Origin: an uncultured Neomegalonema sp.
GTDB lineage: Bacteria; Pseudomonadota; Alphaproteobacteria; Rhodobacterales; Rhodobacteraceae
Assembly: GCA_937958625.1 (NCBI GenBank)
Contig: CALGNO010000031.1
Span: 1 to 38,387, forward strand
Direction: 5' to 3'
Length of the DNA stretch: 38,387 nt
Numbering within the stretch: position 1 is the first letter of the stretch; each line of letters opens with the position of its first letter. Positions 25,497-32,517 of this stretch are shown here, piece by piece. The translations under genes were made by a program, and so were the position numbers. The notes beneath the pieces were generated by a model, which was not told the DNA's origin, did no database searches, and saw only the letters and a program-made list of their open reading frames with translations.

Positions 25497-27197
25497 ATGC
25501 GGGTAAGACCGAAGATCGGTTTAACGCGTGGTACGAAAATCCTGCTTTCCGCTCTTGCTGTTGTTTTTACTTGTACTTTAGTGCCTGCCCACGAGAGCCA
25601 CGCGCGGGAGACCACCGGGGACCAGGTCACCGTCGACCGCGCCCATCCCCGCGCGCAGGAGGCGATGGACGTCTTCTATGCCGAGCGGCGGCTTCAGGCG
25701 TTCTGGATCAGCGATAAACAAGGCGTCAGCCGCGCCGATGCTCTGCTGCGCGCGCTTCATGATGCCGAGGTTCACGGCCTGTCGCCCGAACGGTATGGCG
25801 TCGCCGACTTGCAGCGCCGTTTCGATTTGATCAAGCCGGTGCTGTATTTCGATTCCGCCGAAGGATTCAACGAGGCGGTTACCCTCGACCGCGAGATGTC
25901 AGCGGCCTTTTTGCTCTACGCCGATGACCTGCAATCGGGGATGACCAACCCGGAAACGATCAATACCGGCGTTTTTGTCGAACAAGTGCGGCCCGATCCG
26001 CTCAACCTTCTGCGCGGTGTCGCCGCGACGACCGATACCGAACTGGCCCTGGCCGAGCTTGCGCCGCGTGATCCGCGTTATCGCGCCCTGCAAGGCGCTC
26101 TTGCGCGTTTGATGTCCACGGCGAAGGCCGGGGGCTGGGGCGACCGGGTTCCCGGCACCAGCTTTGCGCTCGACGATACCAGCGCCGCCGTCACCGCGCT
26201 GCGCCGCCGCCTGATTGCCATGGGCGACCTTGCGCCGGAGCCGGAATTGATGGGCGATGCCGCCCCGGTGGCCTCGACCTATGACGAGCGTGTCCGGGGT
26301 GCCGTGGCAAAGTTCCAGGACCGCCACGGGCTGGATACCGACGGCGTGGCCGGTCCCGCCACCCTGCGCGCGCTGAACGAGCCGCTGGAGCGCCGGATTG
26401 CCCAGGTGATGCTGAATATGGAGCGCCTGCGCTGGCGCTCGACCCAGGAGTTGGGCCGCCGGATCGAGGTCAATCAGCCCGCCTATCGCATGTCGGTCTA
26501 CAATGACGACAACCAGCCGGTCCACGAGGCCCGGGTGGTGATCGGCAAGCCCGAGCGCCGTCTGCAAACGCCCGAATTTTCGCGGAAAATGAGCTATCTG
26601 GTGCTCAACCCGCGCTGGAATGTGCCGCGCAGCATCGTGGTGCGCGAGTTCCTGCCCGCCGCCAAGGCAGACCCGACCTTTTTCGAACGCCAGAACATGG
26701 TGCTGTATCGTCGCGGCAAGAAAATCGACGCGACGCGGGACGTGGATTGGGAAACCGTAACGCCGGAGGTCTTCGGCGAACATTACGGCGTGATCCAGAA
26801 ACCGGGCTACGGCAACGCCCTCGGCAACGTCAAATTCATGTTTCCGAACGGGCATAACGTGTATCTGCACGACACGCCGACCAAGCATTTCTTCAACCAG
26901 AAGGTCCGCGCGCTGTCCCATGGTTGCGTGCGCGTCGAGCGACCGTTTGCCCTCGCATGGCTGCTTTTGTCAGACCAGACCGATGATCCCGGCGCGATGA
27001 TCGAAAATATCCTCGCCACCCGCGAGGAGACCGAGGTGCCCCTCGACAACCCGATCCCGGTGCATCTGATGTACCTGACCGCCTGGGTGGACCAGTTCGA
27101 TCACCTGCATTTCCGCGACGACATCTATGGCCGCGACGAGGCGCTTGCCCGGGCCATGCACGCGGATGCCGAGGCCCAGCAGACGAGCGAGTTATAG
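25497..27197 (+). CDS. L,D-transpeptidase of the YcbB/LdtD type
   Basis: The 566-residue periplasmic enzyme forms 3-3 crosslinks in peptidoglycan. A signal peptide occupies about residues 1-40, ending near SHARE. It is followed by a long N-terminal domain, a peptidoglycan-binding domain (AVAKFQDRHGLDTDGVAGPATLRALN), and the YkuD catalytic domain. The catalytic motif is SHGCVRVERP with Cys477. Domain order and size match YcbB/LdtD rather than small YkuD proteins. The start at 25497 puts the signal peptide first. The frame is open to 25275, but that part overlaps the divergent mepK-like gene. The intergenic space between the two starts is 82 bases. Confidence 0.93.
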   Translation: MRVRPKIGLTRGTKILLSALAVVFTCTLVPAHESHARETTGDQVTVDRAHPRAQEAMDVFYAERRLQAFWISDKQGVSRADALLRALHDAEVHGLSPERYGVADLQRRFDLIKPVLYFDSAEGFNEAVTLDREMSAAFLLYADDLQSGMTNPETINTGVFVEQVRPDPLNLLRGVAATTDTELALAELAPRDPRYRALQGALARLMSTAKAGGWGDRVPGTSFALDDTSAAVTALRRRLIAMGDLAPEPELMGDAAPVASTYDERVRGAVAKFQDRHGLDTDGVAGPATLRALNEPLERRIAQVMLNMERLRWRSTQELGRRIEVNQPAYRMSVYNDDNQPVHEARVVIGKPERRLQTPEFSRKMSYLVLNPRWNVPRSIVVREFLPAAKADPTFFERQNMVLYRRGKKIDATRDVDWETVTPEVFGEHYGVIQKPGYGNALGNVKFMFPNGHNVYLHDTPTKHFFNQKVRALSHGCVRVERPFALAWLLLSDQTDDPGAMIENILATREETEVPLDNPIPVHLMYLTAWVDQFDHLHFRDDIYGRDEALARAMHADAEAQQTSEL

Positions 27198-27214
27198 GCG
27201 ATTGCCCCGGTTGG

Positions 27215-27248
27215 CCGTCGCGAGCGCTTGATCCCGGGCGCGCGACGG
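27215..27248 (+). other. Hairpin between the L,D-transpeptidase gene and lpxD
   Basis: CCGTCGCG (27215-27222) and CGCGACGG (27241-27248) can pair around an 18-base loop. It has no T tract. It could be a weak terminator or an lpxD leader element. Confidence 0.3.
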
Positions 27249-27291
27249 TCCAAACAAGCGTCGTCTGTCCGCCGAAAGAAAGCGCCGCGCG

Positions 27292-28383
27292 ATGCCCGTC
27301 TTTACCGTAGCAGAGCTTGCCGATCGCCTTGGCGCATCTTTCGCGGGCGAGGGCGGCCTGCCGCTCGACGGGGCCGTTCACCCGGCGGAGGCGGCCCAGC
27401 CCGGCTCCATCGCCGTCGCGACATCGCCCGAATTCACCAAGCTGCTCGACGGGGCCGGGGTCGCGGTGCTTGCGCCGGAGACCGACTGGCAAGCCCTTGG
27501 CCTCAAGGCCGCAATCTTCGTGCCCCGCCCACGCTACGCGCTTTCGGGCCTCACCGCTGCATTCGCCCACGAGATCGACGCGCCGCCCGGTCTTCACCCA
27601 TCGGCGGTGGTCGAGGCCGGGGCGGTCATCGGCGACGGGGTCAGTCTCGGCCCCTTCGTCCATGTCGCGGCGGGGGCCGAGGTCGGGGCCGGGTCGCGGG
27701 TGCTGTCCCATGTCTCCATCGGGGCGAAGGCGCGGATCGGTGCCGAGGCGCTCATTCATTCCGGTGCGCGGATCGGCGCACGGGTCAGCATCGGCGCGCG
27801 GGCGATCATCCACCAGAACGCGGTGATCGGCGCCGACGGTTTCTCCTTCGTCACCCCGCAACTCGGCGCGGTCGAGGCGGCGAAGGCGGGCGGCGGCTCG
27901 CAATCGGCGACGCAGAACACATCGCTGGCGCGCATCCACTCGCTGGCCGCCGTGACCCTCGGCGATGACGTCGAGGTCGGGGCCTGCACCACCATCGACC
28001 GAGGCACCCTGACCGATACAAGCATCGGCAGCGGCACGAAGCTCGATAATCATGTGCAAATCGGCCATAACGTGCGGGTCGGCGAGACCTGTATGCTCTG
28101 CGCCCAGGTCGGCATCGCGGGCAGCGCCGAGGTCGGCGACCGGGTGGTCCTCGGCGGCAAAGTCGGCGTGGCGGATCATGTGAAGATCGGGTCCGATGTG
28201 CTGGTCGGCGCGGCCTCGGCGGTGGCAAGCAATATTCCGGGGCGCAGCATCTATATGGGCGTACCGGCGGTCAAACGCGACGAGGCGATCAAGGGCGTCA
28301 TGGCCCAGCGCCGATTGCCGCGCCTTTTCGACGCCGTCGACGCCCTGAAGAAACGACTTTCGGCACTGGAAGCCGACCGTTAA
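27292..28383 (+). CDS. lpxD: UDP-3-O-(3-hydroxyacyl)glucosamine N-acyltransferase
   Basis: This lipid A enzyme adds the second 3-hydroxyacyl chain from acyl-ACP. The 363-residue product has the N-terminal uridine-binding domain (FTVAELADRLGASF), then a long left-handed beta helix of hexapeptide repeats (residues ~100-310). The catalytic His lies in the NHVQIGHNVRVG segment. The C-terminal helix with LPRLFDAVDALKKRLSALE completes the family pattern. It is not next to bamA/fabZ/lpxA as in many proteobacteria. Instead it is followed by an acyl carrier protein and a ketoacyl-ACP synthase, which could supply its acyl donor. Confidence 0.96.
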   Translation: MPVFTVAELADRLGASFAGEGGLPLDGAVHPAEAAQPGSIAVATSPEFTKLLDGAGVAVLAPETDWQALGLKAAIFVPRPRYALSGLTAAFAHEIDAPPGLHPSAVVEAGAVIGDGVSLGPFVHVAAGAEVGAGSRVLSHVSIGAKARIGAEALIHSGARIGARVSIGARAIIHQNAVIGADGFSFVTPQLGAVEAAKAGGGSQSATQNTSLARIHSLAAVTLGDDVEVGACTTIDRGTLTDTSIGSGTKLDNHVQIGHNVRVGETCMLCAQVGIAGSAEVGDRVVLGGKVGVADHVKIGSDVLVGAASAVASNIPGRSIYMGVPAVKRDEAIKGVMAQRRLPRLFDAVDALKKRLSALEADR

Positions 28384-28472
28384 AGCATTTTGCGTTTACC
28401 TTGAGCTACCGGAAGCATCGAAAGGCGTTCACTCTTGGCGCGGCTTTCGATTCAACATTAACGCAAAGTGCT
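28384..28472. promoter_or_regulatory. Widely spaced inverted repeat before the acp gene
   Basis: AGCATTTTGCGTT (28384-28396) is repeated inverted, with one mismatch, as AACGCAAAGTGCT (28460-28472), 63 bases apart. A -10-like TATAAG (28472-28477) abuts the second arm. This suggests a two-site operator or a decayed palindromic element over the acp promoter. Confidence 0.45.
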
Positions 28473-28504
28473 ATAAGACGAGGGCGCAAGCGAAGGATGC
28501 CTAG

Positions 28505-28765
28505 ATGAGCGATACTCTCGACAAGGTCCGCAGCATTGTCGCCGATCAAGCGATGATGGAAGCCGATGCGGTAAAGCCGGACTCCACCATGACCGATCTG
28601 GGGATCGACTCCCTCGGACTGGTGGAGATCGTCTTCGCCATCGAAGAAGCGTTCGACATCACGATCCCCTATAACGCCAATGATCCCGCCGCCTCGGATT
28701 TCGACATCTCGACGGTGCAGGCCGCCGCCGACGGCGTCGACAGGCTCGTGGCAGAAAAAGCGTGA
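28505..28765 (+). CDS. Acyl carrier protein (specialised)
   Basis: The 86-residue acyl carrier protein has the phosphopantetheine site DSLG at Ser36 in LGIDSLGLVEIVFAIEEAFDI. It is not the housekeeping AcpP, because the C-terminal half (PYNANDPAASDFDISTVQAAADGVDRLV) differs and the usual fabG/fabF neighbours are absent. A ketoacyl-ACP synthase follows after a REP element, and lpxD precedes, so it may carry a hydroxyacyl or unusual fatty acyl chain for the envelope. That role is inferred from neighbours only. GAAGGA is placed well before the ATG. Confidence 0.93.
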   Translation: MSDTLDKVRSIVADQAMMEADAVKPDSTMTDLGIDSLGLVEIVFAIEEAFDITIPYNANDPAASDFDISTVQAAADGVDRLVAEKA

Positions 28766-28800
28766 GCCTGTCTGGATGCTGGAAAGCGCTGTGCATCCCA

Positions 28801-28890
28801 TCCTTCGAGGCAGCCTTTCAGGCTTCCTCAGGATGAAGCGGCAGGCCGACCTCACCCTGAGGAGCGAGCATCGCGAGCGTCTCGAAGGGT
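28801..28890 (+). repeat. REP-like palindrome, copy 4
   Basis: It begins TCCTTCGAGG and ends GTCTCGAAGGGT, with inner CCTCAGGATGA and CACCCTGAGG. It sits between the acp and ketoacyl synthase genes and could affect the relative expression of the pair. Confidence 0.8.
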
Positions 28891-28932
28891 CCGACAGGGC
28901 TCGCAAACGGTTCTATACCGAAAGGACCACCT

Positions 28933-30150
28933 ATGTCTGACCGCCGGGTCGTCGTCACCGGACAGGGGGTCATCTCGTCCCTCGGTCTCAGCGCCCCCGG
29001 GCATATCGCCGCCCTGCGCGCGGGCCGGTCCGGCGTTGGCCCCATCGAGCGCATCCCGACCGAGGGCCTGACCATCCCCATCGCCGCCGAGGCCAAGGGC
29101 TTTAACGGCGAGGATCATTTCTCCCGCAGCGAGATCGCCCTGCGCGACCGCGTTACCCAGATGGCGACCATTGCGGCGCGCGAGGCCATCGGCCAGTCGG
29201 GCCTGAGCTTCGACGGTGCCTTGGGCGAGCGCACGGCGACGATCCTCGGCACGTCCATGGGCGGCCAGCATACCCAGGACGACAATTACCGGCTGGTTTA
29301 TGGCGAGGGCAAAACCCGCGTGCATCCGTTTCTGGTCCCGCGCCTGATGGCGAATGCGCCGGTCAGCTGGGTCAGCATGGATAACGGCCTGAAAGGCCCG
29401 GCCTATTCGATCTCCACCGCCTGCGCCTCGTCAAACCACGCCATCGGTCAGGCATTCCACCTGGTTCGCTCCGGCGGAGCCGATGTGGCGGTGACCGGCG
29501 GCACCGAAAGCGGCCTGACCTGGGGCGTCCTTAAAGGGTGGGAGGGTCTGCGCGTCATGTCCAAGACCGCCTGCCGCCCGTTCTCGAAAAACCGCGACGG
29601 CATGGTGCAGGGCGAGGGCGCGGCGATCCTCGTGCTCGAAGAGCTGGAGGCGGCGCGGGCGCGCGGGGCCGTGATCCTCGGCGAAATCATCGGTTTCGGG
29701 TCCAGCGCCGATGCGGGTGACATCGTGCAGCCCTCGCTGGATGGCGCGACACGGGCCATGCGCGGTGCGCTGTCCGACGGCTTTGTCGCGCCCGAACAGA
29801 TTGCCTATGTCAACGCTCACGGCACCGCGACGGCCATGAACGATAAGACCGAATGCGCCGCCCTGCGCGATGTATTCGGCGGCCATGCCGAGGCGCTGGC
29901 GGTCTCCTCGACCAAATCCGCCCACGGCCATTGCATCGGCGCAGCGGGCGCGCTGGAAATGGTCGCGACCCTCTCGGCGCTCGAGGGCATCGTGCCGCCG
30001 ACGATCAATTACGAAGAACCCGACCCCGACTGCGACCTGAACGTGGTCCCGAACGAGGCGCAGCAACGCGACGTCCCCTACGCCATGTCCAACTCCTTCG
30101 CCTTCGGCGGGCTGAACGCGGTGGTGGTGGTAAAGCGGTGGGATGGCTGA
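28933..30150 (+). CDS. Beta-ketoacyl-ACP synthase (FabF/KAS II type)
   Basis: This 405-residue condensing enzyme elongates acyl-ACP with malonyl-ACP. The catalytic triad is visible: Cys164 in STACASSNHA, His296 in NAHGTAT and His333 in KSAHGHCIGAAG, with Lys328 in STKSA. The thiolase fold is complete, including the NSFAFGGLNAVVV end. It differs from housekeeping FabF by being next to a separate acyl carrier protein, and the two probably work together on a special chain. Some relatives without the usual FabF motif details are called FabB-like, and I do not separate these here. Confidence 0.94.
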   Translation: MSDRRVVVTGQGVISSLGLSAPGHIAALRAGRSGVGPIERIPTEGLTIPIAAEAKGFNGEDHFSRSEIALRDRVTQMATIAAREAIGQSGLSFDGALGERTATILGTSMGGQHTQDDNYRLVYGEGKTRVHPFLVPRLMANAPVSWVSMDNGLKGPAYSISTACASSNHAIGQAFHLVRSGGADVAVTGGTESGLTWGVLKGWEGLRVMSKTACRPFSKNRDGMVQGEGAAILVLEELEAARARGAVILGEIIGFGSSADAGDIVQPSLDGATRAMRGALSDGFVAPEQIAYVNAHGTATAMNDKTECAALRDVFGGHAEALAVSSTKSAHGHCIGAAGALEMVATLSALEGIVPPTINYEEPDPDCDLNVVPNEAQQRDVPYAMSNSFAFGGLNAVVVVKRWDG

Positions 30151-30167
30151 GGCAATGCGCTGCGCAT

Positions 30168-30257
30168 CCTTCGAGACGCCGCTTTGCGACTCCTCAGGAT
30201 GAGGTCCGCGAACTGTCCTCATCCTGAGGAACGAGCGTAGCGAGTGTCTCGAAGGAT
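30168..30257 (+). repeat. REP-like palindrome, copy 5
   Basis: CCTTCGAGACGCC at the left pairs with GTGTCTCGAAGG at the right, with CCTCAGGATGAGG and CTCATCCTGAGG inside. It lies between the convergent ketoacyl synthase and IalB-family genes. Confidence 0.85.
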
Positions 30258-30295
30258 CGCGGTATGCGGTCGTTTGAGACCGCTTCATCACCCCC

Positions 30296-30844
30296 TCAAA
30301 ACGAGTCATACGCCGCCGTAAACCCGGCCAGCGAAATCGGAATTTGCATCGGGCGGTCGGGACCGGCGAAGATCACGATATTGGCAACCCCGCCGCCCTT
30401 CAGATTGGCCAGCATCGTCTGGGATACCGGCGCGCGGACCATACAGCCCTCGTCGATACAGCGCTCGAACGGCGCGGCCTTGGCGGGCAACTGGTCGACC
30501 TTCAGCCCCAGCCCACCGGGCAGATACACCCCGAGCGGCACCACGATCTCGGCAAAGGCGGCATAGGTCTCGCCATTATCGCCGGTCAGATCACCGGGCT
30601 TGGCGATGGTGAAAACCGCGTCCGACGTACCCGCCGAGCGCCGATGCAACTGGCTCATGAAGCAGGTGCCGTCGCCATAGCAATGCACCTCCCAATCGCC
30701 ATGGGTCGCGCGCAGGGTCGGTGCCGCCGCCGCCGTGGCAGGGGCGGCATAGGGTTGCGGCGTGGCTGGAACCGTATCCAGAACCTGCTGCGCCGCCGCC
30801 GGATTGGCGAGCATGGCAACGGCGAGTATGGCAAAGCGTTTCAC
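30296..30844 (-). CDS. IalB-family (invasion associated locus B) periplasmic protein
   Basis: The 182-residue protein has a short signal peptide (RFAILAVAMLANPAAA). It then has a Pro/Ala-rich linker and the IalB-type domain with THGDWEVHCYGDGTCFMSQ, VVPLGVYLPGGLGLKVD and FERCIDEGCMVRAPVSQ. The four cysteines in CYGDGTC and CIDEGC are the pattern expected for disulfides. The family was named from Bartonella but is common in free-living alphaproteobacteria, and its molecular role is unclear. It lies downstream of, and on the same strand as, the unknown protein at 30919. Confidence 0.88.
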   Translation of the reverse strand: MKRFAILAVAMLANPAAAQQVLDTVPATPQPYAAPATAAAAPTLRATHGDWEVHCYGDGTCFMSQLHRRSAGTSDAVFTIAKPGDLTGDNGETYAAFAEIVVPLGVYLPGGLGLKVDQLPAKAAPFERCIDEGCMVRAPVSQTMLANLKGGGVANIVIFAGPDRPMQIPISLAGFTAAYDSF

Positions 30845-30918
30845 GACCGGACCTCCTGCATAACTGACAGGGACGCAATAAGCTGCCGCGTCCCCGACCG
30901 CAATATTTGCGAGGAGCG

Positions 30919-31437
30919 TTAAAGGCCTCCCAAGGCGGTTCTGAGGCGCTCTCGCGAGGCGACGACGGGATTGTTACCGGTCGATTCCGGTGTCGGATCG
31001 CCAAAGATATGCAGCACCTTGGCCCGTGGGCGTTTCGGGCGCTCTGCGGGGTCGGGCAGGGTTTGCGCCGGTTTGCGGATGGCGGCGATACAATCGAGCT
31101 GGAAAACCCGCTGGTGCAGCCGGTCGACCGCCTGACTATAGGCGCGCAATTCGTCGCTGAGCACATTCTGGTCGATGCCCAGAACCGAGATCGGCTTGCC
31201 AAGCTGCGTATTGGGCACCGTGTCCTCGTCCGGGCGCAGTTCTCGCGTCAACCAGGCAAAAATTTCCATCAGCATCCAGTCGATGCGGGTTAGGGCCATG
31301 GCGGCGTCGGTGCTTTTGCAGGCTTCGTCCGAATAATCCGACGAGGCATCGAGCAGGTCGATCGTCTCGTGCAGCATATGGCGCAGGATGCGCGCATCCA
31401 GTCGCGGCGCGAGTGCCGCTTTCTTGTCATCGAACAT
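30919..31437 (-). CDS. Unknown alpha-helical protein, possibly DUF1465-like
   Basis: The 172-residue protein is predicted to be mostly helical: an N-terminal pair (ILRHMLHETIDLLDASSDY), a central RIDWMLMEIFAWLTRELRPDED, and LSDELRAYSQAVDRLHQRVFQLD. The charged, irregular C-terminus is KRPRAKVLHIFGDP. The helical arrangement is reminiscent of the DUF1465 family of alphaproteobacterial regulators, but I cannot confirm this by eye. The start at 31437 has GGGGGA six bases upstream. The open frame to 31467 would include a region without ribosome site. It is between the IalB gene and the second receiver-like gene, all on the minus strand. Confidence 0.65.
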   Translation of the reverse strand: MFDDKKAALAPRLDARILRHMLHETIDLLDASSDYSDEACKSTDAAMALTRIDWMLMEIFAWLTRELRPDEDTVPNTQLGKPISVLGIDQNVLSDELRAYSQAVDRLHQRVFQLDCIAAIRKPAQTLPDPAERPKRPRAKVLHIFGDPTPESTGNNPVVASRERLRTALGGL

Positions 31438-31601
31438 TGAAATCCCCCGATTTCTTTCTGGGGACACTATCGCCTATTCCGCTTAAAGAAGTCTGGCGGG
31501 TACTCGAAATTATCATGAACTTACGGCGTAATATTTCCCAAGAGCCGGAGCATGGTCGCTATGTCGCTGATATAAAAGACGATTTTCGGCGCGCGCGTTC
31601 G

Positions 31602-32084
31602 CTATCCCGCGCCGAGCCGCCGTTGCAGGGCCGGAAACCCCGCAAGCCGCGTCTGCAAGGCGCTCGTCAGCCGGTTGGGGCGCAGGATGGCCGGCGATGC
31701 GGCCTCCAGGATCAGCAAGGCGCGGGTCATCATCGCATTCAGGTCGGTGGAAGTGGCGGCGACCAGATGCACGTTCCCGGCCCGCCGGGCCAACGAGATG
31801 CGGGCGGGCGTGATCTCGGCACAGGGCACCAAAAGCGCAGGGCCACCGCGACCGAGCACGATTCGCTCCAGAACCAGCGCCTCGCCGCCTTCATCCCAGG
31901 GACAGATACAAAGCTGAACGTCGGGCGGGAAAATGCTCGTGCCGAGGGATCGAAAGCCGGGAAAGGCAGCGGCAAGCGTGACGAACGCCCCCGCCTGAAC
32001 CCCCGTGCTCGCGCGCAGCAGGGTCGCGAGCCTGCGGCGACGATTCTCATCGCGATCGACAATCAGAACGGGTGGCTTTTTCAC
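31602..32084 (-). CDS. Second stand-alone degenerate receiver domain protein
   Basis: The 160-residue protein opens with PPVLIVDRDENRRRRLATLL, a good receiver first strand with an acidic pair. The expected phosphoacceptor strand reads DVQLCICPWDEGG, lacking Asp at the usual place. The later segment VHLVAATSTDLNAMMTRALL lacks the conserved Lys-Pro. No output domain follows, only a short basic tail. It is thus a pseudo-receiver. The GTG start at 32084 has AGGTGA eight bases upstream. It is divergent from nrdJ and 165 bases before the unknown gene at 30919. Its role is unknown. Confidence 0.7.
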   Translation of the reverse strand: MKKPPVLIVDRDENRRRRLATLLRASTGVQAGAFVTLAAAFPGFRSLGTSIFPPDVQLCICPWDEGGEALVLERIVLGRGGPALLVPCAEITPARISLARRAGNVHLVAATSTDLNAMMTRALLILEAASPAILRPNRLTSALQTRLAGFPALQRRLGAG

Positions 32085-32303
32085 TAATTCACCTAAAAGA
32101 TGCTCCGTGCCGTCCGAAACCCGTCGGCATCGTCACGCTCTCCCATCATGGTAAAAAAAATCTAAACGACCCTCCGTATTCGGAGTGGCTTCCAAGGTAT
32201 TTGGAAACAAACCATTTCCGTAAAATGTCCCCAGATTCGTCCCCCGGCGGCGCGCCGTTTGTGTCGAAAAAGAGCTTGCGCCGGGCGGATCAATTTCTAT
32301 TGA

Positions 32304-32372
32304 TTGATGACGGAGAGAGCGCGTGCGCTATATCTTGTGTCTCTGACGTCGATTGTGGCGTATAGAGGGCGT
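32304..32372 (+). promoter_or_regulatory. nrdJ promoter with NrdR-box-like sites
   Basis: GCGCTATATCTTGTGT (32325-32340) fits the NrdR consensus acaCwATATaTwGtgt closely. A weaker match begins at 32357, exactly 32 bases on, the usual spacing of paired boxes. TTGATG at 32304 and CTATAT at 32328 could be the -35 and -10, so the first box would cover the -10. Confidence 0.6.
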
Positions 32373-32457
32373 GAGTGGCGTCGTGCTCGGCGAGAATAAT
32401 TCAAAGCCGGTGACGCGCCGAATTTCGGGGCGTATCAAGCCGGATGAGGCAGGAAAA

Positions 32458-32501
32458 AAGAGGCACGCGTCTTCCCGGCAACGGGAAGGCGCTCCCCTCT
32501 T
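32458..32501 (+). promoter_or_regulatory. GNRA-capped hairpin next to the nrdJ Shine-Dalgarno
   Basis: CTTCCCG (32471-32477) and CGGGAAG (32482-32488) close a GCAA tetraloop. The helix extends with GCGT/GCGC and, after a 3x3 internal loop, AAGAGG/CCTCTT. The ribosome site GGAG begins six bases after its end. Confidence 0.55.
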
Positions 32502-32517
32502 GTGAGTGGAGCAGACC

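Larger units (their letters stand above)
32085..32517. other. Divergent regulatory region between receiver protein and nrdJ
   Basis: These 433 bases separate two divergent genes. They hold small palindromes (CTCCG-TATT-CGGAG at 32172 and TTCCAA-5-TTGGAA at 32190), a run of eight A, the nrdJ promoter with NrdR-box-like sites, and the hairpin before the nrdJ start. No B12-riboswitch signature was recognised. Confidence 0.6.

Noticed and set aside
32085-32517. Cobalamin riboswitch before the B12-dependent reductase
   Set aside because: No B12-box-like core or multi-helix layout was recognised. The only strong structure is a single hairpin.
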